A stretch of 64,000 nt of DNA, from contig NZ_CP029480.1 of NCBI RefSeq assembly GCF_003258705.1, forward strand, positions 2,542,001 to 2,606,000. The letters are read 5' to 3'. The notes under the pieces were generated by a model. That model made no database searches. It saw only the letters and a list, made by a program, of their open reading frames with translations, and was not told the DNA's origin. Positions within the stretch are counted from its first letter, which is position 1, and each line of letters opens with the position of its first letter. The stretch is from Arcticibacterium luteifluviistationis (GTDB lineage: Bacteria; Bacteroidota; Bacteroidia; Cytophagales; Spirosomataceae). Position numbers and translations under genes: made by a program. Shown in pieces: positions 35,264-45,503 of the stretch.

Positions 35264-35941
35264 ATGAGCGTAGAAATAAAAATATCGTTGAATGAGGGCT
35301 TGTACCTCAAAGAACCTCAGGACTCTAAACTTGGAAGAAATATCATACAATATAGTATAGTAATGATAGAAGAGTTTGGTTTTGAGTCTTTTACTTTTAA
35401 GAAATTGGCTCAAAAGATAAACTCCACAGAGGCTTCTATTTATCGATATTTTGAGAATAAGCACCTCCTCTTAATCTATCTGGTTAATTGGTACTGGGAG
35501 TGGGTAAGTTATCTTATAAGTATAAACACGCTTAACATAGATGACCCTAGAAAAAGATTAAAGATCATAATCCATTCCTTTGTTTCTGCTTTCAAAGAAA
35601 ACCCCAATGTAGAATATGTGAATGAAAGCAAACTGCATAACATTGTAATTTCCGAAGGTGTGAAAGCTTATCGTACTAAAGAGGTGGATGAGGAAAACTC
35701 AAAAGGTTTTTTTAGTGGTTATAAAAACTTAACAAATACGGTTTCACAGGTAATCTCGGAGATTAACCCAAACTTCAAATACCCTTTAGCATTAGCCGCG
35801 AACCTGTTTGAGATGTCCAACGACCACATTTATTTTGCCAATCACCTTCCGAGACTTACAGATATCTCTGTTCAAGAAAATGATTTCCATGAGGTGGAAA
35901 CCATGATGAATTACTTTGCGGAGAAATTGCTAGCCGAATAG
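35264..35941 (+). CDS. TetR/AcrR-family regulator
   Basis: 225 residues from ATG 35264 (a TTG at 35249 is in frame but less likely). The helix-turn-helix spans ~30-75: GFESFTFKKLAQKINSTEAS then IYRYFENKHLLLIYLV. The ligand-binding half has no recognised family. It is divergent from the SulP-carbonic anhydrase operon with a candidate operator between, so it most likely regulates that operon and itself. The signal could be an anion or a metabolite. Convergent with the sulfatase gene. Confidence 0.88.
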   Translation: MSVEIKISLNEGLYLKEPQDSKLGRNIIQYSIVMIEEFGFESFTFKKLAQKINSTEASIYRYFENKHLLLIYLVNWYWEWVSYLISINTLNIDDPRKRLKIIIHSFVSAFKENPNVEYVNESKLHNIVISEGVKAYRTKEVDEENSKGFFSGYKNLTNTVSQVISEINPNFKYPLALAANLFEMSNDHIYFANHLPRLTDISVQENDFHEVETMMNYFAEKLLAE

Positions 35942-35986
35942 ATTTTGGTAAAAAAACATAAATCCACTAGTCAAAAAATACTTAAA

Positions 35987-37516
35987 CTAATCTCCTAAGG
36001 CTGCCATCTTAAATTTATTTATTGCTGGCACCGTATGCTCTTTAATAAAAATAGCCTCCATTTCCTTTATTATTTCAGGATGTTCCGCCGCAATATTATG
36101 CTGTTCGGTTAGGTCCGTTTTAAGATTATATAATTCAATAGCCAAATTGCCTCCTTTAATATCTTGCCTAATTGCTTTCCAATCACCCTTTCTTATGGCT
36201 TGTTGTCCTTTATATTCAGGAAATTCCCAGTATAAATAGTCATGCTCTGGCGGATTGGCTTCGCCCAAAAGTGCTGGTAAAAAACTTAAGCCATCTGATT
36301 GTTTTGGAGCTTCAACATTTAGAATATCGGCTATGGTAGCCATGACATCATAGAAAACTGAAATATGATCTGACACTGTCCCTGCTTTAATATGACCTGG
36401 CCATGAAGCCACCATTGGCACTCTGATTCCTCCTTCATATACAAAACCTTTTCCCCTCCCGTACTGCGGTTCAAATGGTTGTGCACTTTCAAAATACTCA
36501 GGATTAACTCCACCTGTATAGGTCGGTCCGTTGTCACTAGTAAAAATAATCAATGTGTTTTCATACGTTCCTTCCTCTTTTAAAGTGGCTACAATTTCGC
36601 CAACTTGCTCATCTAAATAAGAAATCATGGCCGCATACGTAGCATTCGGTGTCCTATTAGGGTAGTACGAATTACCAGTATAAGGCTCTTCATTGCCAAA
36701 TTTCTCTTGATAGTACTTAACCCATTTTTCTTTGGCCTGTAATGGTACATGAGGCACTGGGCTGGCATAGTATAAGAAAAACGGCGTATCCTTATTTTCT
36801 ATTATAAACTTTAAAGCTTCCTGATGCATAATATCTGGAGCATAATCATTCAATGTAAAGTCCGTATATGATTTTGGGTCATTAGCGTCAGCTCCTTCCG
36901 CTAGATTTGAATTCAGTGGTACAATCTTGTTATTTAAGACAAGCTTCTCTCTGTTTTTCCATAAGTGTGGTGGATAATAGGTATGTGCCATTCTCTGGCA
37001 ATTATATCCACAAAACATATCAAAGCCCTTGGTATTTGGAATACTGTTAGTTAGTGGTGCCCCTAAACCCCATTTCCCCACTATTCCGGTGGCATAACCG
37101 TTCTCTTTAAGTAGCTGAGCAATTGTAGATATACTGTCAGGAAGAGGACGTTGACCTTCTAAATTCGGATTGGCAGCCATAGAATCTAGATTCCAAACTG
37201 CCCCTCTACTCGCCCACTCATCGTTCCCTCTTATGGGAGCATGCCCAGTATGCATTCCCGTTAAAAGCATACACCTAGCAGGAGCACAAACTGGTGCCCC
37301 AGAATAGTGTTGCGTAAACTTGATTCCATTCTTGGCTAAAGCGTCGATATTTGGCGTTTCAATTAATTTTTGACCATAAACACCTAATTCTCCATAACCA
37401 AGATCATCAGCAAGAATATAAATGATGTTGGGTCTATCCAAGGAAGTAGATCCATCCTTTGTACAAGCAAAGACAGAAAATAAAAAAAGTACTAGAAAAG
37501 GTTTAATAGTCTTCAT
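35987..37516 (-). CDS. Sulfatase (arylsulfatase type), lipoprotein
   Basis: 509 residues. Lipoprotein signal MKTIKPFLVLFLFSVFAC (Cys18). Metal-binding Asp37/Asp38 in NIIYILADDLGYGELG. The sulfatase signature CAPAR starts at Cys77 (PVCAPARCMLLTG), the residue matured to formylglycine. Further conserved parts: GIVGKWGLG, FFLYYASPVPHVPLQ, IIFTSDNGPT. It removes sulfate esters from sulfated polysaccharides or aromatic sulfates outside the cytoplasm. The Cys type needs a maturation enzyme (FGE or anSME); the SUMF1-domain protein at 53.2 kb lacks the expected cysteines. Monocistronic. Confidence 0.93.
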   Translation of the reverse strand: MKTIKPFLVLFLFSVFACTKDGSTSLDRPNIIYILADDLGYGELGVYGQKLIETPNIDALAKNGIKFTQHYSGAPVCAPARCMLLTGMHTGHAPIRGNDEWASRGAVWNLDSMAANPNLEGQRPLPDSISTIAQLLKENGYATGIVGKWGLGAPLTNSIPNTKGFDMFCGYNCQRMAHTYYPPHLWKNREKLVLNNKIVPLNSNLAEGADANDPKSYTDFTLNDYAPDIMHQEALKFIIENKDTPFFLYYASPVPHVPLQAKEKWVKYYQEKFGNEEPYTGNSYYPNRTPNATYAAMISYLDEQVGEIVATLKEEGTYENTLIIFTSDNGPTYTGGVNPEYFESAQPFEPQYGRGKGFVYEGGIRVPMVASWPGHIKAGTVSDHISVFYDVMATIADILNVEAPKQSDGLSFLPALLGEANPPEHDYLYWEFPEYKGQQAIRKGDWKAIRQDIKGGNLAIELYNLKTDLTEQHNIAAEHPEIIKEMEAIFIKEHTVPAINKFKMAALGD

Positions 37517-37943
37517 GTTGGGTTAATAAAGTAATAATGGTCCATTTTTAGCGACCTTCTAAAAAATAGAGAATACACCAAGTGAGCTATAAATGTAGGT
37601 ACAAAAATAGAATTGATGAATAAGAATAAACTGACAAACTGTAAAGCCAGAGAATCCCAAAACACCTTTATAGGTTTAAGTAAAAATTGGTAACTACTCG
37701 GCTCAATTCAGTCCAGTTTGATAAAATGCTGTAACTAAGCTTATTCAAAACCCGCTCAAAACATAGCCTGATATTATCAACATCATAAATATTTTTTATC
37801 ATGGAATCATTATACTTTTTTTTTCAAAAAAACCTTATCCCCACAATAGCCTAATCCGTCTAAAGACTAGTATTCCTTATAGTTATTTTACTGTTTTCCT
37901 GTGAAATATTGCTAATTTCAATCTACTTATTCAACCCTAATAC
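37517..37943. other. Non-coding gap between the sulfatase and the sugar operon
   Basis: 427 bases, AT-rich, separating divergent genes. No gene, clear hairpin or exact TAnnTTTG box was recognised, although promoters for both sides must lie here or nearby. Confidence 0.5.
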
Positions 37944-38636
37944 ATGAAACCTATAGTACAAATCTCCTTAGATCTTACAAACATTGACGAAGCCCTAGAA
38001 ACTGCGGCCATGGCCATGCGGGCTGGTGTAGATTGGCTAGAAGCCGGCACACCCCTAATTTTAGCCGAAGGTTTACACGGTGTAAGAAAACTTCGAGAAG
38101 CTTTTCCAAATATACCCATCGTGGCAGATTTAAAGACTATGGATGGAGGCTATTTGGAAGCAGAAATGATGGCAAAAGCTGGAGCCACACACGTGGTAGT
38201 GATGGCCAGAGCCCATGAAGAAACCATTAAAGTAGTAGTGCAAGCCGGTAAAGACTATGGCGTAAAAGTCATGGGCGATAATCTTGGTTGCCCAGATATG
38301 GTGGCAGGAGCTAAATGGTTGGAAGACCTAGGCTGTGATTTTGTAATTCATCACATTGGTTATGATGAACGCCGAGGCATTGCAGCCAGTGGCAGAAGAA
38401 TGCCCAACCCATTAGACCAATTAAAAGAAGTGGTGAATGCCGTAAATATACCTGTGCAGGCCGTGGGCGGCTTATCATTAGAGCAGGCCATCCAATGCCC
38501 TGCTTTTGGTGCTCCACTAGTAGTTTTGGGTGCTCCCTTAACCATTGATGCAGATTCTTTCAAAACCGCCGAAGGAGACTTAGAAAGCTCTTTAAGGCTT
38601 ATTTGCGAAAAAATACATGCCTACGGCAACGTTTAA
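37944..38636 (+). CDS. HUMPS-family decarboxylase/synthase (3-hexulose-6-phosphate synthase or 3-keto-L-gulonate-6-phosphate decarboxylase-like)
   Basis: 230 residues, a TIM barrel of the OMP-decarboxylase suprafamily. The magnesium-binding Asp-x-Lys-x-x-Asp is in IVADLKTMDGGYLEAEMMAK; VDWLEAGTPLILAEG and VQAVGGLSLEQA complete the site. Members either decarboxylate 3-keto-L-gulonate 6-phosphate or condense formaldehyde with ribulose 5-phosphate. No 6-phospho-3-hexuloisomerase follows, which argues against a formaldehyde pathway; the dehydrogenase and isomerase neighbours point to sugar-acid breakdown. First gene of a four-gene operon, 41 bp before the MDR gene. Confidence 0.82.
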   Translation: MKPIVQISLDLTNIDEALETAAMAMRAGVDWLEAGTPLILAEGLHGVRKLREAFPNIPIVADLKTMDGGYLEAEMMAKAGATHVVVMARAHEETIKVVVQAGKDYGVKVMGDNLGCPDMVAGAKWLEDLGCDFVIHHIGYDERRGIAASGRRMPNPLDQLKEVVNAVNIPVQAVGGLSLEQAIQCPAFGAPLVVLGAPLTIDADSFKTAEGDLESSLRLICEKIHAYGNV

Positions 38637-38677
38637 AATCCTTTGAATTATACAATCCTATTGAAAATACAAAACCT

Positions 38678-39703
38678 ATGAACTCTATTGCAGTTGTTAA
38701 TTATTCTTCCAAAAAAGGAAGTGTTGAAATAAGAGAAGTACCTAAACCTATCATTGGCGAAGACGATGTGTTATTAGAAGTGGCAAACGTTGGTGTTTGT
38801 GGCAGTGATTTACACCAATGGACGGCAGACCATAGCTGGCATGTTAACTATCCGGTGGTTTTAGGACATGAATTTGGTGGGCATATCATAGAAGTAGGTA
38901 AAAGAGTGAAAGGCTGGGAAGAAGGAGCCCGAGTGGTAAGTGAAACCGCCGCCATTATCAATCCAACTAGCCCGCTATCCAGACAAGGCCTTTATAACCT
39001 AGACCCAGACCGAAAAGGTTTTGGCTATGGTGTAAATGGAGCCATGACAAAATATGTCAAAGTACCCGCTAGGTGCCTACACGTAGTGCCTGACAACTTA
39101 CCTTTTGAACAAGCCTGTTTGACAGAACCATGCTCGGTAGCTTATAGTGCTGTAGTAATGAACTCCAACATACGCCCAGGTGATCGTGTAGTGGTTTTAG
39201 GACCAGGCACTATCGGTATTCTTTGTGCAGCCATGGCACAGCTTTGTGGTGCAGATGTAGCTTTGGTAGGTTTGCCAGGAGATGTGAAAAGACTGGAAAT
39301 AGCTAAGCAATATGGCTTTGATACTATTATAGGTGACGCTTTACCATGGGCCACTGCGGCAGATGGACTAGGAGCAGATGTAATTATTGATGCCGCTGGA
39401 GTAAGTGCAACGTTAAAAATCGCAATGGATTTGGTTCGCCCAAATGGACAGATTACGAAAGTAGGTTGGGGACCACAGCCATTGAATTTTTCTATAGACC
39501 CATTGGTGCAGAAAAATGTTAGGCTGCAAGGAAGCTTTAGTCACAACTGGCCTATCTGGGAGAAGGTTTTGGCTCTTTTGACCAGCGGTAAGTTAGACGT
39601 AAAGCCTATCATAGGCGGAGTATGGACTACCTCAAATTGGCATGAAGCCTTTGAGCAAATGCACAGTGGAGCTGTTATCAAAAGTGTTTTAAAACCAGAT
39701 TAA
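38678..39703 (+). CDS. Zinc-dependent MDR-family sugar/polyol dehydrogenase
   Basis: 341 residues from ATG 38678; an upstream ATG at 38603 would add 25 residues overlapping the HUMPS gene. Catalytic zinc motif GVCGSDLHQW and GHEFGGHIIEVG, with the later zinc Glu in LTEPCSVAY. NAD-binding Rossmann motif in VVVLGPGTIGILCAAMA. The loop that carries four structural-zinc cysteines in many relatives is here AAIINPTSPLSRQGLYNLDP, without Cys, so the structural zinc is absent. It probably oxidises a secondary hydroxyl of a sugar or sugar acid. Ends 4 bp before the SDR gene. Confidence 0.87.
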   Translation: MNSIAVVNYSSKKGSVEIREVPKPIIGEDDVLLEVANVGVCGSDLHQWTADHSWHVNYPVVLGHEFGGHIIEVGKRVKGWEEGARVVSETAAIINPTSPLSRQGLYNLDPDRKGFGYGVNGAMTKYVKVPARCLHVVPDNLPFEQACLTEPCSVAYSAVVMNSNIRPGDRVVVLGPGTIGILCAAMAQLCGADVALVGLPGDVKRLEIAKQYGFDTIIGDALPWATAADGLGADVIIDAAGVSATLKIAMDLVRPNGQITKVGWGPQPLNFSIDPLVQKNVRLQGSFSHNWPIWEKVLALLTSGKLDVKPIIGGVWTTSNWHEAFEQMHSGAVIKSVLKPD

Positions 39704-39707
39704 GCTT

Positions 39708-40502
39708 ATGCGTTTAGCGAACAAAGTAATTTTAATAACTGGTGGCTACACGGGTATTGGCAAGGCTATTGCCCAAAAAGCAGTAAAAGAAGGTGCCAAG
39801 GTTTTGGTAAATGGTCTAGACGAAAAGTTTGGTCTAGAACTAGTTAAAGATTTAGGGACAGAAAACGCCACGAATCTAACTATAGACATCACAAAAAAAG
39901 AAGCACCCAAACTACTGATTGAACACGTCATTCAAAAATTTGGAAAACTGGATTGCATCGTAAATAATGCCGCCCAAATTGTATCTTCAACCATACAAAA
40001 CACCCATTCTGAATTCCTTATTGATATTCTTAAAACCAATACCGTAGCCCCTCTAGCTATAATTCGAGAGGCTTTACCCTATCTTGAAAAAACAAAAGGC
40101 TGTGTTTTAAACATAGGCTCTATCAATGCATGGGGTGGTGAACCGGATTTATTGGCCTACAGTATTTCAAAAGGTGCATTGATGACCATGACTAGGAATT
40201 TAGGCGACAGCCTTTTTAGAGAAAATGGCGTCCGTGTTAATCAAATTAATCCAGGTTGGGTATTAACAGAAAACGAACAGAATAAGAAAAAGGCGGAAGG
40301 CATGAAAGATGATTGGTATAAAGATATACCAGCAATTTTTGCCCCTGCAAAACGTCTTTTTTCTCCGGAAGAAATAGCGGCTGCCGCTACTTTTTTGCTT
40401 TCCAACGAATGTGGCCCCATCAGTGCTCAAGTAATCGATTTAGAACAATTCCCTTTAATAGGGCGTAATCTTCCTAAAAACTGGCAAGGTTCGCATAATT
40501 AA
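39708..40502 (+). CDS. SDR-family sugar dehydrogenase
   Basis: 264 residues, classical SDR. Cofactor motif TGGYTGIG, NNAAQ, catalytic Ser in GSINAWGG and Tyr-x-x-x-Lys in LLAYSISKGALMTM. The tail (VIDLEQFPLIGRNLPKNWQ) is longer than usual. Tightly packed between the MDR gene (4 bp) and the TIM-barrel gene (12 bp), it probably performs a second redox step on the same sugar. Confidence 0.9.
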   Translation: MRLANKVILITGGYTGIGKAIAQKAVKEGAKVLVNGLDEKFGLELVKDLGTENATNLTIDITKKEAPKLLIEHVIQKFGKLDCIVNNAAQIVSSTIQNTHSEFLIDILKTNTVAPLAIIREALPYLEKTKGCVLNIGSINAWGGEPDLLAYSISKGALMTMTRNLGDSLFRENGVRVNQINPGWVLTENEQNKKKAEGMKDDWYKDIPAIFAPAKRLFSPEEIAAAATFLLSNECGPISAQVIDLEQFPLIGRNLPKNWQGSHN

Positions 40503-40514
40503 AACTCAATATCA

Positions 40515-41408
40515 ATGCCCAAATTAGCTGTATTTCCTAAAGCATATATGCAAGAACTCTGTAAAGATGGTACCATGAAGGTATCAGAATGGATAGAGTT
40601 AGCTGCCAAATTAGAGATAGATGGTATAGAATGGTACGCAGGTTTTCTTGAAATGGCGGATCCCGATAACTGGCCAAAATTCAGACAGCAAGTAGAAAGC
40701 CACGGCAAAGTGATTCCCATGCTTTGCTGCTCACCAGACTTCACACATCCAGATAAAGCATTTCGTGATAAGGAAGTAGCAAAACAAAAAAGCTGGATAG
40801 AAATGACCCATGTGCTAGGCGGTCAATATTGCCGAGTTTTATCTGGTCAGCGAAGGCCTCAACTTTCCATGGAAGAGGGCATTAGCTTTGCAGCCGAATG
40901 TATAGAGGCATGCTTACCATTGGCAGAAAAGCATGGCATTACCCTAATTCTAGAAAATCATTATAAAGATGACTTCTGGGAGTATCCAGAATTTGCTCAA
41001 CAAATGGATGTTTTCTGTGCATTAGTTGACCGCATAAAACACCCAAACTTTGGTGTTAATTATGACCCTAGTAACACCTTTTTAGCAGGAGAAGAACCAT
41101 TAGATTTATTGTACCGTGTGTCTGACCGTGTGGTAACCATGCATGCTAGTGACAGGTATTTAATAGAAGGTACCATAGAAGATTTACGAAAAGAAGAAGG
41201 CGGTGCTCTAGGCTACGCCAAAAGATTAAGACATGGAGAAATAGGAAAAGGACTTAATGACTATGATGCCATTTTTACAGAACTAAAACGTGTAGGATTT
41301 GATGGTTGGATAAGCATTGAAGACGGTGTAGATGGCATGGACCAATTAGCCAGAAGTGTTAGCTTTTTGCGTAAGAAAATAAAATCTTATTGGCCTGACT
41401 TTGTTTAA
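40515..41408 (+). CDS. Sugar phosphate isomerase/epimerase family protein (xylose isomerase-like TIM barrel)
   Basis: 297 residues. Members use a divalent metal held by Glu/His/Asp: the Glu in ITLILENHYKDDFW, Asp in FGVNYDPSNTFLAG, His in VVTMHASDRYL and Glu in GWISIEDGVDGMDQ are all visible. The family covers epimerases and isomerases such as tagatose 3-epimerase and inosose isomerase. Last gene of the sugar operon. A long hairpin follows at 41445-41483. Confidence 0.88.
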   Translation: MPKLAVFPKAYMQELCKDGTMKVSEWIELAAKLEIDGIEWYAGFLEMADPDNWPKFRQQVESHGKVIPMLCCSPDFTHPDKAFRDKEVAKQKSWIEMTHVLGGQYCRVLSGQRRPQLSMEEGISFAAECIEACLPLAEKHGITLILENHYKDDFWEYPEFAQQMDVFCALVDRIKHPNFGVNYDPSNTFLAGEEPLDLLYRVSDRVVTMHASDRYLIEGTIEDLRKEEGGALGYAKRLRHGEIGKGLNDYDAIFTELKRVGFDGWISIEDGVDGMDQLARSVSFLRKKIKSYWPDFV

Positions 41409-41444
41409 GTTACACAGTTAGACCCATCCCCTCCTCTATTCATA

Positions 41445-41483
41445 ATATCGTTCCAAAGGAATTCATTCACTTTGGAACGATAT
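41445..41483. promoter_or_regulatory. Long hairpin between the sugar operon and fadH
   Basis: Perfect 14-bp inverted repeat, ATATCGTTCCAAAG and CTTTGGAACGATAT, with an 11-base loop. No T run follows, so it is not a classic terminator; it may still end the operon, or be a regulator site. Further GTTCCAAC and GGAACG words follow within 80 bases. Confidence 0.5.
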
Positions 41484-41654
41484 GTTATGTTTCTAAAGGC
41501 GTTCCAACCCACCTCTTCCAACATTTTCCATATCTCTCGATATGCCAACAGAGGAACGCGAAGTCAATATACAAAGCCTTCATTAAATCAAAATTGTCAT
41601 AAAAATTCAAAGAATAATATGATTATTTAGCTCCTTTTGAAATCTTCTTGCTAA

Positions 41655-43715
<2,061 letters not shown>

Positions 43716-43743
43716 GCTTATAAATTTCACTAATCTTAAAATG

Positions 43744-43773
43744 AAAGACTCCTTCAAAAAGGAGTCTTTTTTT
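43744..43773 (+). terminator. Terminator after fadH
   Basis: Perfect stem AAAGACTCCTT and AAGGAGTCTTT with a 4-base loop, followed by a T run in the plus direction, 28 bases past the fadH stop. Confidence 0.92.
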
Positions 43774-44036
43774 GTTCTAATGGTAAAGCACCAATCGGCA
43801 TCGTTAGTAATATTTAGCCACTAAAGGTTATTCAAATTAAGACAGGGAGCCGTAAACTACAGCATGTAAAAAGCCTCTGTATTCTGAGGTAAAAGTAAAA
43901 CTTGCAGACGGTGCTTTATCGATAATTATGAAAATGCATGAGATAACCTCTATCTCAAGAGGTTATTCCTGTACACTTGTGATGTACCACATGGCAATAG
44001 GAGACAAATGGAGATTACGAAAGAAGTAATCCAGCT
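43774..44036. other. Non-coding gap with one hairpin
   Basis: Holds no recognised gene. ATAACCTCT (43943-43951) and AGAGGTTAT (43958-43966) form a perfect 9-bp hairpin with a 6-base loop, about 70 bases past the stop of the Lacal_2735 gene on the minus strand. There is no T run, so its role is uncertain. Confidence 0.4.
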
Positions 44037-44213
44037 TTACGCCCTAGTGTTGGCTATATTATCCATTTTTTTTAGCACCTCTTCCGCTTCCATAAATTTA
44101 GCGTCACTCATTCTTCTGTTAGAACGAGAAAGGTTTCTTGCTTCCTCTAACAATGACATGTATTTGCCATAGAGTTTTTCTTCTTCCGTTTTCTTCTTAA
44201 AAAAACTAAACAT
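44037..44213 (-). CDS. Lacal_2735-family small protein, 58 residues
   Basis: A short gene easily missed. It starts MFSFFKKKTEEEKLYGKYMS and continues with LLEEARNLSRSNRRMSDAKF, ending EEVLKKMDNIANTRA. This pattern (basic FFKKK start, then two amphipathic helices rich in Glu and Lys) is that of the Lacal_2735 family of small cytoplasmic proteins widespread in Bacteroidota. Function unknown. Its ATG is 4 bp after the stop of the SDR gene at 44218, so the two are co-transcribed. Confidence 0.85.
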   Translation of the reverse strand: MFSFFKKKTEEEKLYGKYMSLLEEARNLSRSNRRMSDAKFMEAEEVLKKMDNIANTRA

Positions 44214-44217
44214 ACTA

Positions 44218-44913
44218 TTAAAATTTAATGGCAGACAAACCGCCGTCTATGTGTAAAATTTGACCAGTGATCCAACTGGATTTATCACTCAATAAAAATG
44301 CAGCAGCTTCTGTAATATCATCTACCGACCCTATTCTTCTCATAGGGTTTTTCTCTGCCTGAGCGTCCTTTTTAGCCTCCGAATTTATTAGTCTATCGCT
44401 CAATGGCGTTTCTGTTAGAGAAGGAGCAATAGCGTTAACTCTTATAATAGGAGCCAACTCCGCCGCTAAAGCTCTTGTCAAACCTTCCAAAGCTCCTTTT
44501 GAAGCTGAAATTTGACTATGAAAACTAAAACCTTGCTGCACCGCTATAGTAGAAAAAAACAATACGGAAGCGTTCTTTGACTTTTTGAGATTAGGCAAAA
44601 TCGATTTGAGAATTTCTGTAGCTCCCACTACCTGAAGCTTATAATCTTCTATCAAGTCTTCCGCACTAAATCGACTAAAAGGTTTCAGATTAATACTACC
44701 AGGACAATAAACAAAACCATCAAGACTTTCGGGAAGGAAATCAATGGGAAGGACACCATTTAAGACATCTAATTTTTGATAAGAAACATTACCAAAATTG
44801 GCTTTCTCATTAGTATTGAAAGTACTGTAAACCTTATGACCTTCCTTGCTAAGTTTTTCAACTAAGGCAAGCCCAATACCCGAAGAACCTCCTACCACAA
44901 GAAAATTTGACAT
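44218..44913 (-). CDS. Atypical SDR-family protein lacking the catalytic Tyr
   Basis: 231 residues with a normal SDR cofactor site (VVGGSSGIGLALVEKL) and the C-terminal ITGQILHIDGG. At the active site the usual Tyr-x-x-x-Lys reads Ile135-Ser-Ala-Ser-Lys139 (FHSQISASKGALEGL); the Ser in FFSTIAVQQG is present. Either another residue takes the acid role or the protein is not a conventional oxidoreductase. Co-transcribed with the Lacal_2735 gene. The substrate is unknown. Confidence 0.87.
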   Translation of the reverse strand: MSNFLVVGGSSGIGLALVEKLSKEGHKVYSTFNTNEKANFGNVSYQKLDVLNGVLPIDFLPESLDGFVYCPGSINLKPFSRFSAEDLIEDYKLQVVGATEILKSILPNLKKSKNASVLFFSTIAVQQGFSFHSQISASKGALEGLTRALAAELAPIIRVNAIAPSLTETPLSDRLINSEAKKDAQAEKNPMRRIGSVDDITEAAAFLLSDKSSWITGQILHIDGGLSAIKF

Positions 44914-45078
44914 AAACTATTTTTGTTTAATCAAATGTACTATTTATTAAACAATATATAATCTATGCGAGTGATTTATTTAATCAATTTCCAAAAAAAG
45001 CAGATTGGTCGATATCATTTTTTACTTCTTAGATGAATATATTTCCGCAGCCAATACTTAAAATGAAAAACACAAGCA

Positions 45079-45446
45079 ATGAATGTGACAGTAAAAGTAA
45101 ATTTCATTCTCTTTAGAAACGAGACTGATGAACAAGGTACAATAAGGTGATATTACACCTTAGACACGGAGCGGTCAAACGTGCTGTTTTTACCAACCGC
45201 CTAGACAGTGGTGTATCCAATTACCAAAAAAAGTATACTATACGGAGCAACTGCAGAAAGTCTAAAAAAATGCGATGGTGAGTTTATAGCTTACATAGAA
45301 ACCATAAATAACACCATGACAGACCCTGTAATGTCAGGAAATCTTATTTATACTCAGAGCTAAGCTGGGGAGCCAAGTTTAAATCCATGCTAAAGCCAGT
45401 GAAGCAAGAATGCGTGCTAGACTTCTCTGAAATTGATGAAATATAA
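45079..45446 (+). pseudogene. Decayed gene of unknown family
   Basis: In one frame from ATG 45079 come MNVTVKVNFILFRNETDEQG, a stop, YYTLDTERSNVLFLPTA, a stop, then TVVYPITKKSILYGATAESL and LKKCDGEFIAYIETINNTMT up to a third stop at 45361. The next frame carries on with SWGAKFKSMLKPVKQECVLD and FSEIDEI to a TAA at 45444. Continuity of protein-like sequence across two stops and one frameshift indicates a dead gene. The family was not recognised. The rest of the 44914-45503 gap holds nothing clear. Confidence 0.45.
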
Positions 45447-45503
45447 GACGCTATATTAAATGTTTATTTAACAATATAAAGCTTTTGACACCATGGAGTT
45501 TCG

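Noticed and set aside
35120-35464. Extension of the SulP gene by 115 codons at its 5' end.
   Set aside because: The extension would run through two promoter boxes, the candidate operator and the start of the divergent TetR gene; the ATG at 35119 gives a standard SulP N-terminus.
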